A stretch of 46,509 bases of DNA, from positions 1 to 46,509 of the forward strand of contig JALXBP010000102.1 of the NCBI GenBank assembly GCA_026991395.1. Direction: 5' to 3'. The DNA comes from Anaerolineae bacterium (GTDB lineage Bacteria; Chloroflexota; Anaerolineae; B4-G1; SLSP01). Below the pieces are notes generated by a model. The model did not search any database, had not been told where the DNA came from, and saw nothing but the letters and a program-made list of their open reading frames with translations. The translations under genes and the position numbers were made by a program. Numbering within the stretch: the stretch's first letter is position 1; each line of letters opens with the position of its first letter. Positions 1 through 9,312 of the stretch are shown in pieces.

Positions 1-1
1 G

Positions 2-1288
2 CGTCATGCTCAGGGGGCGGGGGTGCGGGGTGGAGATGTTGATCCACAGGCCGACGAGGAGGAGCGTCGTGACCAGCGAGGAGCCGCCGTAGCTGAGGAA
101 GGGCAGCGTTACGCCGGTCAGCGGCAGGAGCCGCGTGTCGCCGCCGATGATGACGAAGCTCTGCACGGCGATGAGGGCAGCGATCCCCCCAGACAGCAGC
201 GACTCGAAGGGCGAGGGCGTCCGTTGGGCCAGTCGCAGGCCGCGCTGGACGAGGTAGGCCAGGAGCGCGATCAGCGCCACAGCGCCCGCCAGGCCGAACT
301 CCTCCACCAGCGCCGCGTACACGAAGTCGGTGTGGACGGCGGGGATGAGGTGCGGCAGCCCCTCTCCCAGCCCTTGCCCCAAGAGCCGCCCGTCGGCCAG
401 CGCGTAGAGGGATTGCAGCAACTGGTAGGCGCGGTCGGCCTGTCCCTCCGCCCAGGGATGGAGCCAGATGTCGATGCGCAGCGCCACGCGGTCGGAAAGC
501 CGTGCGCCCGCGGCGAAGAGCGGCACGAAGAGCACGAGACCGGCGGCCACGTAGCGCCAGCGTCCCCAGGCCAGGTAGAGCATCGCCAGGAAGGTGAGGT
601 AGAAGAGGAGCGCCGCGCCGAGGTCCTCCTGCCAGGCGACGAGGATGAGGGCCAGGCCCACCATCAGCAGGATGGGGGCGATGACGGCGGCCCACAGCCG
701 CCCGTCCCTGGGTTCGCTGCGCCGATCGGCCAGGTAGGAGGCGAGGTAGACGATGAGGAGCGCCTTGAGCAGTTCGGAAGGCTGGAAGTAGAGGCCGCAG
801 CATCCCAGCCACAGCCGCGCCCCGTAGCCGGAGGGATTGACGCCGAGGAGGAGCGTCGCTGCCAGGAGGAGCAGGCCGAAGGTGAGGAGCGTGTAGCGGT
901 AGCGGCGCAGGAGGCGGCTCGCGCCGCGCCAGGTCGCCATGCCCACCATCCCCGCCGTGCCGACGAGGAGCCAGAGCGTCTGCCGCACGAGGAAGGGCGG
1001 GGCGAGCCGCACGAGGAGGACGAGCCCCCAGCCGGTCAGCAGGGCGACGGGCGGAAGGAAGCCGAGGTCAGCCTGCGGGCGGAGGCGGTGCAGGAGGATC
1101 GCCGCGCCGCCCCAGGCTAGGCTCCACGCGCCGACGAGGAGGCCCAGATGCCACGGATGCACTCCCTGCGGCGCGACGAGGGCGAGCCGCAGGACGCCGG
1201 TGAGGAGGAAGAGGGCGGCGATGCCCAGCAGGAGGAGCGTCCGTCGGTAGGGCGAAAGCGGCACCCGCTCGACAGGTTCGGTCGTCAC
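2..1288 (-). CDS. FtsW/RodA/SpoVE-family (SEDS) membrane protein, 3' end truncated by window edge
   Basis: Own minus-strand translation from GTG at 1288 (overlapping the mtnP stop) gives a continuous multi-TM protein with ...HPWAEGQADRAYQLLQSLYALADGRLLGQGLGEGLPHLIPAVHTDFVYAALVEEFGL...PLTGVTLPFLSYGGSSLV..., typical SEDS motifs. The ORF track lists only antisense ORFs here. Confidence 0.9.
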   Translation of the reverse strand, partial: MTTEPVERVPLSPYRRTLLLLGIAALFLLTGVLRLALVAPQGVHPWHLGLLVGAWSLAWGGAAILLHRLRPQADLGFLPPVALLTGWGLVLLVRLAPPFLVRQTLWLLVGTAGMVGMATWRGASRLLRRYRYTLLTFGLLLLAATLLLGVNPSGYGARLWLGCCGLYFQPSELLKALLIVYLASYLADRRSEPRDGRLWAAVIAPILLMVGLALILVAWQEDLGAALLFYLTFLAMLYLAWGRWRYVAAGLVLFVPLFAAGARLSDRVALRIDIWLHPWAEGQADRAYQLLQSLYALADGRLLGQGLGEGLPHLIPAVHTDFVYAALVEEFGLAGAVALIALLAYLVQRGLRLAQRTPSPFESLLSGGIAALIAVQSFVIIGGDTRLLPLTGVTLPFLSYGGSSLVTTLLLVGLWINISTPHPRPLSMT

Positions 1289-2148
1289 GACGAGGTGCGC
1301 AGGAAGCGGAGCAGCTCGGCCTGCGCGGGCGGTATGACGGCGGGATCGGTGATCATCGCGACGTCGAGGGCGCGGGCGCAGGTGCACGTGCGCGGTTCCT
1401 CGGCCAGGCGGGGCACCAGGCGGGTGATCGCCCGCCGGGCCAGCGCCAGATTGGCCTGCAGCCGCTCGATGACGACCTCCACCGTAACCGGCGACTCGGT
1501 CTCGTGCCAGACGTCGTAGTCGGTGATGTGCGCCATCACGGCGTAGCACATCCCCGCCTCACGGGCGAGGAAGGCTTCGGGGCTGGTCGTCATGCCGATG
1601 ATCGACATGCCCCAGCTACGGAAGAGGCGGCTTTCGCCCTTCGTGCTGAAGCGCGGCCCTTCGATGGTGATGAAGGTCCCGCCGCGGTGGACGGTGCCGC
1701 CCTCGTCGCGCAGCGCATCGGCCAGCAGCGCGGAAAGCTGCGGACAGAAGGGGTCGGCGGCGGAGATGTGGCCGACCAGCCCCTCGCCGAAGAAGGTGCT
1801 CTGCCGATGGCGGGTGAAATCGACCAGTTGATCGGGGATGACCACATCGCCGGGGCGCAGCGATTCGCGCAGGGAGCCGCAGGCGGAGACGCCGATGATG
1901 CGCTCCACGCCCAGCGACTTCAGCGCCCAGATGTTGGCGCGGTAGGGCACGGTGCTCGGCGTGAGGCGATGGCCGCGTCCGTGGCGGGGGAGGAAGGCGA
2001 CGGGGATGTCGGCGATCCGTCCGGTGATGATGGCATCGCTCGGCGGCCCGAAGGGCGTGTCGATGTGCCGCTCCTGCATCTCGGTGAGGGTCTCCATCGC
2101 GTACAGTCCTGAGCCGCCGATGATGCCGATGCGGATACTCTCGTCCAT
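1285..2148 (-). CDS. mtnP: S-methyl-5'-thioadenosine phosphorylase (PNP/MTAP family)
   Basis: MDESIRIGIIGGSGLYAMETL...PRHGRGHRLTPSTVPYRANIWALKSLGVERIIGVSACGSLRE...; MTAP motifs; 287 aa. Confidence 0.93.
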   Translation of the reverse strand: MDESIRIGIIGGSGLYAMETLTEMQERHIDTPFGPPSDAIITGRIADIPVAFLPRHGRGHRLTPSTVPYRANIWALKSLGVERIIGVSACGSLRESLRPGDVVIPDQLVDFTRHRQSTFFGEGLVGHISAADPFCPQLSALLADALRDEGGTVHRGGTFITIEGPRFSTKGESRLFRSWGMSIIGMTTSPEAFLAREAGMCYAVMAHITDYDVWHETESPVTVEVVIERLQANLALARRAITRLVPRLAEEPRTCTCARALDVAMITDPAVIPPAQAELLRFLRTSS

Positions 2149-2271
2149 CCTGCACCTCCTTTCATCCGGGGATTATAGGGAAGGCGAAGGGAGAGACAAG
2201 CGCTTCCCGCAGCGCAGCTTGCCTCCCCCTCGTTCGTGGTTACCATCCCTGCACGAAGGAAGGAGGGTGCG

Positions 2272-5200
2272 ATGGATAGCAAACGGTTCGTTCTATCTGT
2301 GGGGGCTGTGGCTTTCGTGCTGGCGGTGCTCGCATTGCCCCTGGTGGGGTGCATCGGTGCGGCTGCGCGCCATTCCGGCGACATGGCCTCGCCGGAGGAG
2401 GTGGTGCGCCGTCCCTTCCCCCAGCACGTCGTCTATGCCGCGGGCAGTATCCGCCCGAATCACCGCTCGCAGGCCCAACTGGATGATGATGTGCGGGCCG
2501 CCTACGATCGCTGGAAGGCCAACTATCTGCGGGAGGCGGGTACCGCCGACGGGCATCGGCTCTACCGTGTCTCCTACGGCTCGGTCAATCCCGACCGCAC
2601 CGTCTCCGAGGGGCAGGGCTACGGGATGATCATCGTCGCGCTGATGGCCGGTTACGATCCCGACGCGCGTGCCATCTTCGACGGGCTGTGGCGCTTTGCC
2701 CGCGCCCATCCGAGCAACGTGGATGCGCGGCTGATGGCGTGGGAGATTCCCGAACCGCCTGGCGGCACCGACAGTGCCTTCGATGGCGATGCCGATATGG
2801 CCTACGCCCTCCTCCTGGCCGATGCCCAGTGGGGCAGCGACGGCGAGATCGACTACCGCGCCGCCGCGCAAGCGCTGCTCACCGCCATCGAGGAATCCAC
2901 CATCGGCCCGCACAGCCGCCTCCCGCTGCTGGGCGACTGGGTGGAGGCGGAGGACGAGGACGAGTACACCGAATACACCGTGCGTACCTCCGATTTTATG
3001 CCTGCGCATTTCCGCGCTTACGGGCGGTTCACCGGCCACGCGCTGTGGTCGGAGGTGGTGAGCGCGACGCAGAGTGCCGTTGCCCGCATTCAGACGGCCT
3101 ACAGTCCACAGACGGGGCTCCTCCCCGATTTCCTCGTTCCCCTTTCCGAAAGCGATCACCGGCTCCAGCCGGCTTACCCCTACTTCCTCGAAGGCCCGCA
3201 CGACGGCGATTACGATTACAACGCCGGACGCGATCCCTGGCGCATCGGGACGGATGCGCTGCTCAACGGCGATGCCACCTCCTGGGCGCAGGCGCGGAAG
3301 ATGGCCTCGTGGATCGTGAGCGCGACTCACGGCGATCCGACGGCCATCCGTGCGGGGTACACGCTGGATGGCACGCCGACGGGCGACGAGGACTATTTCA
3401 CCAGCTTCTTCGCCGCGCCCTTCGGCGTTGCGCTGATGACGACGCCGGAGCACCAGGCTTACCTCAACGCCCTCTACGATGCCGTCTACGCCCGGCACGA
3501 GGACTACTACGAGGATTCGGTAACGCTGCTTTCCATGCTGGTGATGACCGGCAACTACTGGGACCCTACCGTTCCCCTCGGCGAACCGCTCACGCTGGAC
3601 TTCCCGCGCCTGGGGATGTGGTGGCCGGACCCCTGGCAGCAGCCGATCACCGACATTGCCCGCTACGACTGGGTCATCATCGACAATTGGGCCTCGCAGT
3701 TCATCACGCCCCTCAAGGCGCTCAACCCCGATCTGCTCGTGCTCAATTCGACCAACGCCTGCGAGATCGGCTACGATCCCGATGCCGATCCGGAGGAGAA
3801 TGCCGAGGCGCGGCGCGTCCCGCCGGAGTGGTTCCTCACGCAGGTGGGGACGACGCTCGTCGAGGCGGTGGATGCCGTGACGACGACCTTCCGCGTCGCC
3901 GACGTTACCGTTACCGATGGCGCGGAGGTGTACGAGCTTTTCGTGGTCAGCGATACGGCGCTCATCGAGGGGGAGATCGTCTTCGTCGAGGCCGTGGACG
4001 CCGGGACCAAGACGCTCACCGTCCGGCGGGGGTACGTCCGTCCGGCCTCCGCCCATCCCGCCGGAAGCCGCGTTGCCGCCCTCATCTCTTTCTGGCCGCA
4101 CACGTGGGTGATGAACCTGAGCACGATGTGCCCCACCGCCACGCTCAGCGCGACCGTCGGGCCGGAAAGGTGGGCTGACTACAACGCCCGCGTCGCCGCC
4201 GGTCTGCTCGCCAATCCGGCCTGGGACGGATTGCTCATCGATCGCGCCGATGCGAACGAAAGCTGGCTCGTCGGCAGTTCGACGGCCCGCACCATCGACC
4301 CCGACCGCTCCAACCGCCTCCTCACCGACTACGGCGATTTCGATGCGGCCTGGAACGCCGGTCTGCGGCACTACGAGGAGAGCGTCCGCGCCGCCGTCGG
4401 CGACAGGCTCATCTTCGTCAACTGGGGGATGCCCAACTACGACCTGCTCAACGGCAACAATTTCGAAGGCTTTCCCCTGGACGACGGCACCTCCTATGCT
4501 GCGAGTTGGCATGCCACGGTCTTCGGCCCCCTGCCGGGCAGCGGCAGTTACTTCGAGTGGATGGCGCAGGCCCGCCGGCCCAACCTGACGATGATCGAGA
4601 CCTACGAGGATGACGGCGGCCCCTCTCCGATCGGCTCCGGCGATTACGACAACCCCTGCGACGACCCCGATTTCGTCCCCGACTACCGCAAGATGCGCTT
4701 CGGCCTGACGACCGCGCTGCTGAACGACGGCTTTTTCAGCTACGAGATCAACACCGACGGCCACGGATCGCTCTGTCTCCTGTGGTTCGACGAGTACGAC
4801 AACGCCGGGGCCGGACGAGGCTACCTGGGGCAGCCGCTCGGCCCGGCCTACCGCGTCGGCAGCGGCCTGGGGGCGAATGTGCTGGCCGGTGCGGATTTCG
4901 AGAGCGAGGATGATCTGGCGCACTGGGACCTTTGGGCCGACGAGGAGGCCGGTTACTCGGCGACGGTCGCGCTGGACGAGACGGCTTCGGCGTCCGGCGG
5001 GGCCTCGGCGCGGCTGGAGATCGTCCGCACGCAGGGGGAGGACTGGCGCATCGAGTTCTCCTTCGCGCCGGTTGCGCTGCTTTCCGGCACAGACTACACG
5101 CTTTCCTTCTGGGCCAAGGCGGATCGCGAGCGGACGCTCGAGGCGTGGGCGCAGCAGGACGAAGAGCCGTGGGCGTGGTACCTCGACTTCGGGCGTTTCC

Positions 5201-5571
5201 CCCTCACGCCTGTGTGGCAGCATTACGAATTGCCGGTAACGTCGGTGGGCAGCGATGAGGCGGCCCGTTTCGGCTTCGGTGTCGGGGAGGTGAGCGGCAC
5301 GCTGTGGCTGGACGATGTGCGCTTGCAGGCGGGCAATGCGGATCTCTGGCGGCGCGATTTCACGGGGGGCGTGGTGCTGGTCAATGCGACGATGCTCACG
5401 CAGACGGTGAGCCTGGGGGAACCGCTGCGGCACATCAGCGGGACGCAGGTCCCGGCGGTGAACGATGGGCAGTGGGTCGGCGCGGTTACGCTCCCGCCGC
5501 ACGACGGGATCATCCTCCTGCGCGCCGTGGAGCCGCGGCTCTACCTTCCGATCGTGTTGCGGTCGCGGTAG
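2272..5571 (+). CDS. Lipoprotein with GH8 domain, second putative glycosidase (GHL15-like) domain, CBM-like domain, C-terminal YLPIVLRSR
   Basis: ATG at 2272 preceded by AAGGAAGGAGG; lipobox LALPLVGC; GH8-like VSEGQGYGMIIVALMAGYD and DGDADMAYALLLADAQWG; later IIDNWASQFITPLKALNPDLLVLNST...GLLIDRAD; CBM-like NVLAGADFESEDDLAHWDLW...TLWLDDVRL. Confidence 0.85.
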   Translation: MDSKRFVLSVGAVAFVLAVLALPLVGCIGAAARHSGDMASPEEVVRRPFPQHVVYAAGSIRPNHRSQAQLDDDVRAAYDRWKANYLREAGTADGHRLYRVSYGSVNPDRTVSEGQGYGMIIVALMAGYDPDARAIFDGLWRFARAHPSNVDARLMAWEIPEPPGGTDSAFDGDADMAYALLLADAQWGSDGEIDYRAAAQALLTAIEESTIGPHSRLPLLGDWVEAEDEDEYTEYTVRTSDFMPAHFRAYGRFTGHALWSEVVSATQSAVARIQTAYSPQTGLLPDFLVPLSESDHRLQPAYPYFLEGPHDGDYDYNAGRDPWRIGTDALLNGDATSWAQARKMASWIVSATHGDPTAIRAGYTLDGTPTGDEDYFTSFFAAPFGVALMTTPEHQAYLNALYDAVYARHEDYYEDSVTLLSMLVMTGNYWDPTVPLGEPLTLDFPRLGMWWPDPWQQPITDIARYDWVIIDNWASQFITPLKALNPDLLVLNSTNACEIGYDPDADPEENAEARRVPPEWFLTQVGTTLVEAVDAVTTTFRVADVTVTDGAEVYELFVVSDTALIEGEIVFVEAVDAGTKTLTVRRGYVRPASAHPAGSRVAALISFWPHTWVMNLSTMCPTATLSATVGPERWADYNARVAAGLLANPAWDGLLIDRADANESWLVGSSTARTIDPDRSNRLLTDYGDFDAAWNAGLRHYEESVRAAVGDRLIFVNWGMPNYDLLNGNNFEGFPLDDGTSYAASWHATVFGPLPGSGSYFEWMAQARRPNLTMIETYEDDGGPSPIGSGDYDNPCDDPDFVPDYRKMRFGLTTALLNDGFFSYEINTDGHGSLCLLWFDEYDNAGAGRGYLGQPLGPAYRVGSGLGANVLAGADFESEDDLAHWDLWADEEAGYSATVALDETASASGGASARLEIVRTQGEDWRIEFSFAPVALLSGTDYTLSFWAKADRERTLEAWAQQDEEPWAWYLDFGRFPLTPVWQHYELPVTSVGSDEAARFGFGVGEVSGTLWLDDVRLQAGNADLWRRDFTGGVVLVNATMLTQTVSLGEPLRHISGTQVPAVNDGQWVGAVTLPPHDGIILLRAVEPRLYLPIVLRSR

Positions 5572-5580
5572 CCGGGGGCA

Positions 5581-6438
5581 CTACTCGGCGTAGAGCGCCA
5601 GTCCCACCGTGCCCGGCCCGACGTGGGTGGCGATGACCGGACTGAATTCGAGGACGAAGAGCTCGCGGCACTCCAGGTGCTCCGCCACGTAGCGGCGGGT
5701 CATCTCGGCGGCCCCGTGGGCCTCGGCGTGGACGACGGCGGCGTGGACGGGCCGTCCATCGGCCCACTCCGCGGCCAGTTCCAGCATTCGCTGGCGTGCC
5801 TTGCGGGTCGTGCGGGCCTTTTCCAGGAGGTCGATCTTCCCTTCCTTGAAGTAGAGCAGCGGGCGCACCTGGAGCATCGAGCCGATGAGCGTCGCCGCCC
5901 CTCCGATGCGACCGCCCTTGTGGAGGTAGGTGAGCGTATCCACGACGAAGACGGTGTGCATCCGCCCGATGAGCTTCTCTACCATCGTGACGACCGTATC
6001 GACATCGTGCCCTTCGGCGATAGCCCGCGCTGCGGCGGTGACGAGGAGCGCCATCCCGCCGGAGGTGGTGCGGGAGTCGATGATGCGGATATCCGGCGGC
6101 GAAACCATCTCCTCCTGCAAGGCATCCCGCGCCATCTGGGCGACGGCCACCGTCCCGCTGATGCCCGTGGAGAGGTGGATGGAGATGATCGCCTCGGCCT
6201 CGCGGCCCAACTCGCGGTAGAGGGCGAGGAAATCGCCCAGAGAGGGCTGGGAGGTCGTCGGCAACGTCTCGCTGCGTCGCAGGAGGGAGTAGAAGAGCGA
6301 GGTGTCCAGATCGACCCCGTCCCGATAAGTCTTCGTGCCGAAGTGGACGTAGAGCGGAATGACGTGAACGCCGTACCGCTCCCTCAGGGAGGGCGTCAGG
6401 TAGGCGGTGCTATCGGTAACCAATGCGATGCGTTGCAT
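5581..6438 (-). CDS. DegV family (fatty-acid-binding) protein
   Basis: MQRIALVTDSTAYLTPSLRERYGVHVIPLYVHFGTKTYRDGVDLDTSLFYSLL...TTSQPSLGDF...IHLSTGISGT; DegV signature. Confidence 0.93.
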   Translation of the reverse strand: MQRIALVTDSTAYLTPSLRERYGVHVIPLYVHFGTKTYRDGVDLDTSLFYSLLRRSETLPTTSQPSLGDFLALYRELGREAEAIISIHLSTGISGTVAVAQMARDALQEEMVSPPDIRIIDSRTTSGGMALLVTAAARAIAEGHDVDTVVTMVEKLIGRMHTVFVVDTLTYLHKGGRIGGAATLIGSMLQVRPLLYFKEGKIDLLEKARTTRKARQRMLELAAEWADGRPVHAAVVHAEAHGAAEMTRRYVAEHLECRELFVLEFSPVIATHVGPGTVGLALYAE

Positions 6439-6523
6439 AGAGCCTCCACCGGACGAAAATGCCGGTAGGCAATCCTAACATCGGTGGCGGTAAGGTCAAG
6501 CCGGGCGGGGGCCGTGGGAGATG

Positions 6524-6551
6524 TTGAAGCGCTTGCGAAGCGTGCTATACT
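6524..6551 (+). promoter_or_regulatory. Putative sigma-70-type promoter (TTGAAG-16-TATACT)
   Basis: -35 TTGAAG 6524-6529, -10 TATACT 6546-6551, 16-nt spacer containing CGCTT-GCG-AAGCG inverted repeat; precedes the FtsB/DivIC-like ORF. Confidence 0.55.
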
Positions 6552-6568
6552 CCTCGCGCGAGGTGCCT

Positions 6569-6967
6569 ATGGGAAAGGGTGCAGTGGGAAAAAGCGGAGA
6601 TCGGTGGCGGCGGGTGCTCGTGGGCAGCCTGCTGTGCTTTGTCGTGTTGATCTTTTCGGCTTTCTGGCGGGCGTGGAGCCTGCACCGCGATCTGCAGCAG
6701 CGTCTGGCGACCCTCTCCCCCTTGCTGGCCGGGCAGCAGGCGGAGGAGGCGACGCTGGTCGCGCGGCTGACCTACGTGGCCAGCGATGCCTACGTCGAGG
6801 AGTGGGCCCGCGTGCACGCCGGGATGGTCGAACCCGGCGAGGTGCTCGTCATCCCCGTCGAGAGTAGCCCGACGCCCCCTTCCCCCACGCCGACGCCCAC
6901 GCCGACGCCGACTCCAACGCCGCCCTTCTGGCAGCGCTGGTGGTCTGGGCTCTTCGGAGGCCGCTGA
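6569..6967 (+). CDS. FtsB/DivIC-like septum-formation-initiator-type membrane protein with PT-repeat linker
   Basis: One TM followed by short coiled-coil and LTYVASDAYVEEWARVHAGMVEPGEVLVIPVE, then SPTPPSPTPTPTPTPTPTPPFWQRWW. Confidence 0.65.
   Translation: MGKGAVGKSGDRWRRVLVGSLLCFVVLIFSAFWRAWSLHRDLQQRLATLSPLLAGQQAEEATLVARLTYVASDAYVEEWARVHAGMVEPGEVLVIPVESSPTPPSPTPTPTPTPTPTPPFWQRWWSGLFGGR
6886..6926 (+). repeat. Short ACGCCS microsatellite encoding (TP)n linker
   Basis: cccacgccgacgcccacgccgacgccgactccaacgccg. Confidence 0.7.
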
Positions 6968-7794
6968 TGCTCGGCTATGCGCAGATCGCCACGCTCGTCG
7001 AGGAGATCGCCCGCGAGGCCGGTGCCCTCGTGCGCGAGCGTTTCGGTGCCCCGCACCGGGTGCGCTTCAAGGGCGTGGTCGATCCGCTGACGGAGGCCGA
7101 TGAGACCTCGGAGCGGTGGATCGTCCGCCGCCTGCGGGAGGCTTTCCCCGCGCACCGCCTCCTCGCCGAGGAGACGGGGGGCGCGCCGTGGAACAGTCCC
7201 GGCCCTCTGTGGATCATCGACCCGCTGGACGGGACGAACAACTTCGCCCACAACTTTCCGCACATCGCCCTTTCCATCGCGCTGGTGGTGGATGGCCGCC
7301 CTGTCGTCGGCGTCATCTACGACCCCCTGCGCGATGAGTGCTTCAGCGCCTGGCGGGGTGGCGGGGCCTGGTTCAACGGCGAGCGGATGCACGTTTCGCG
7401 CGTCGGCAGGCTGCGCGACGCCTTCCTCGCGACCGGTTTCCCCTACGACCGCCGCACGGCTGCGGACAACAACACCCGCCTCCTCGATCACTTCCTGCGC
7501 CGCTCGCAGGGCGTGCGGCGTGCGGGGGCGGCGACACTCGATCTGGCTTACGTCGCCTGCGGCCGTTTCGACGGCTACTGGGAACCGCGTCTGAAGCCGT
7601 GGGACGTGGCGGCGGGGATTCTCCTCGTCGAGGAGGCGGGCGGCAAGGTGAGCGACTACGCCGGTCGCCCCAACCCCCTCTCCGGCGAGAGTGTCGTCGC
7701 CAGCAATGCCGCGATCCACGAGGCGATGCTCTACGTCATCCGCTACGGCGAGGCGGCCCCGCACCCCGACTTCGATCCGGAGGCGGCGCTCTGA
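6967..7794 (+). CDS. Inositol monophosphatase family protein
   Basis: MLGYAQIATLVEEIAREAGALVRERFGA...LLAEETGG...LWIIDPLDGTNNFAHNFPHIALSIALV...LKPWDVAAGILLVEEAGGKVSDYAG; IMPase motifs. Confidence 0.93.
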   Translation: MLGYAQIATLVEEIAREAGALVRERFGAPHRVRFKGVVDPLTEADETSERWIVRRLREAFPAHRLLAEETGGAPWNSPGPLWIIDPLDGTNNFAHNFPHIALSIALVVDGRPVVGVIYDPLRDECFSAWRGGGAWFNGERMHVSRVGRLRDAFLATGFPYDRRTAADNNTRLLDHFLRRSQGVRRAGAATLDLAYVACGRFDGYWEPRLKPWDVAAGILLVEEAGGKVSDYAGRPNPLSGESVVASNAAIHEAMLYVIRYGEAAPHPDFDPEAAL

Positions 7795-7799
7795 GCCTG

Positions 7800-8579
7800 A
7801 TGATCCGCTGCGAGGCTCTCTCCTTTGCCTACGGGAATCGCCCGGTCTTCGAACGCTTCTCCTGGGAGGTGCGCCGCGGCGAGGTGTGGGCCATCCTCGG
7901 CCCCTCCGGCTGCGGCAAGAGCACCCTGCTCCTCCTCGCCGCCGCACTGCTCCGGCCACAGCGCGGCGCGGTGTGGATCGATGGCCGCCGCTGGACGCAT
8001 CCGCGTCCGCGCACGGGGTTGATCTTGCAGGAGTACGGCCTGCTTCCTTGGGCGACGGTGGCGGAGAACGTCGCGTTGGGGCTGCGGATACGCCGCTTCT
8101 ACGGCCCCGACGGGCGGCACGCGCCCCGCGACCGCCCCCGCCCCGCCGACATCGAGCGCCGCGTGGCCTACTGGCTGGAGCGGCTGGAGATCGCCCACCT
8201 GGCCGACGCCTATCCGGCGCACCTTTCCGGCGGGCAGCGGCAGCGTGCGGCGATTGCCCGCACCTTCGTGCTCGATCCCGACCTGCTGCTGATGGACGAG
8301 CCTTTTTCCGCGCTCGATGCGCCGACGCGCGAAGCCCTGCAGACGCTGACGCTGGACCTGTGCGCCGAGCGCGGGGTTACGGTCGTGCTCGTGACGCACA
8401 CCATCGAGGAGGCGGCCTTCGTCGGCCAGCGCATCCTGCTCTTGGGAGAGCCGCCCAACCGCGAGGCGCAGATCGTGGACAATCCCCATCCGCCCGTCGC
8501 GGCTTACCGCCGCCACCCCGACTACCAGCGGATGGTCGTGAGGCTGCGGTCGGCCCTGGAGGAGCGTCGTGCGGCGTGA
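7800..8579 (+). CDS. ABC transporter ATP-binding protein (nitrate/sulfonate/taurine-like group)
   Basis: [51 protein letters not shown]...[35 protein letters not shown]; Walker A, signature, Walker B. ORF track start is upstream in non-native sequence. Confidence 0.93.
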   Translation: MIRCEALSFAYGNRPVFERFSWEVRRGEVWAILGPSGCGKSTLLLLAAALLRPQRGAVWIDGRRWTHPRPRTGLILQEYGLLPWATVAENVALGLRIRRFYGPDGRHAPRDRPRPADIERRVAYWLERLEIAHLADAYPAHLSGGQRQRAAIARTFVLDPDLLLMDEPFSALDAPTREALQTLTLDLCAERGVTVVLVTHTIEEAAFVGQRILLLGEPPNREAQIVDNPHPPVAAYRRHPDYQRMVVRLRSALEERRAA

Positions 8580-9312
8580 GCCGCGGGCGATGGGGCGGGC
8601 GGCGCTGGTGCTGCTCGCGCTCTGGGAGGGGGCCGCGCTGCTCCTGCGCTTGCCGCTGCTCCCGCCGCCGCACCTCGTCCTGCAGGTGCTCGTGCGGGAA
8701 CTGCCCCGCTCGCTCGGGGGCCATGTGCTCGCCAGCCTCTACCGGGTGGTCGCGAGTATCGCGCTGGCCGTGCTGACGGCCTCGCCGCTGGGCCTCGTCC
8801 TCGGCCAGAGCCGACGCCTCGACCGGCTCTTTTCGCCCTTCGTCTATCTCCTCTACCCCGTCCCGAAGGTGGTCTTCGTCCCCATCGTCCTCCTCTTCCT
8901 CGGGGTGGGGGATGCGGCGAAGATCGCCGTCATCTACGCCATTCTCTTCTTCCAGGTACTCGTCCTCGTGCGCGATAGCGCCGCGGCTATCCGCCCGGAG
9001 TTGATCCTCAGCGTGCGCAGCCTCGGCGCGGGACGGCGGGCGCTCTTCCGCTTCGTCTATCTCCCCGCGAGCCTGCCCGCCATCCTCACCGCCGTCCGGC
9101 AGTCGATCGGCACGGCGATCGCCGTGCTCTACATCGCCGAGCTTTTCGCCACGCAGCGCGGCCTGGGGTACTACATCTACCTGCAGGGGAGCACGCTCTT
9201 CGATTACCCGGCGATGTACGCGGGCATCGTGGCGATGAGCCTGCTGGGGCTGGGGCTGTACTTCGCCGTGGATGCGCTGGAGTCGCGGCTGTGCCGCTGG
9301 CTCAACGATTGA
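8569..9312 (+). CDS. ABC transporter permease (BPD inner-membrane component)
   Basis: GTG start overlapping the ATPase end; [68 protein letters not shown]...SVRSLGAGRRALFRFVYLPASLPAILTAVRQSIGTAIAVLYIAELFATQRGLGYYI. Confidence 0.9.
   Translation: MRREPRAMGRAALVLLALWEGAALLLRLPLLPPPHLVLQVLVRELPRSLGGHVLASLYRVVASIALAVLTASPLGLVLGQSRRLDRLFSPFVYLLYPVPKVVFVPIVLLFLGVGDAAKIAVIYAILFFQVLVLVRDSAAAIRPELILSVRSLGAGRRALFRFVYLPASLPAILTAVRQSIGTAIAVLYIAELFATQRGLGYYIYLQGSTLFDYPAMYAGIVAMSLLGLGLYFAVDALESRLCRWLND

Noticed and set aside
23-1120. 365-aa plus-strand ORF
   Set aside because: Antisense to a clear SEDS (FtsW/RodA) protein; low-complexity Arg/Glu/Gly/Gln composition typical of GC-rich shadow ORFs.
2293-5502. 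1069-aa minus-strand ORF opposite the GH8 gene
   Set aside because: Arg/His/Asp/Pro-rich shadow of a well-supported coding frame; no recognisable domain.
6886-6926. Possible CRISPR or regulatory repeat
   Set aside because: Simple in-frame hexanucleotide-like microsatellite encoding TP repeats.
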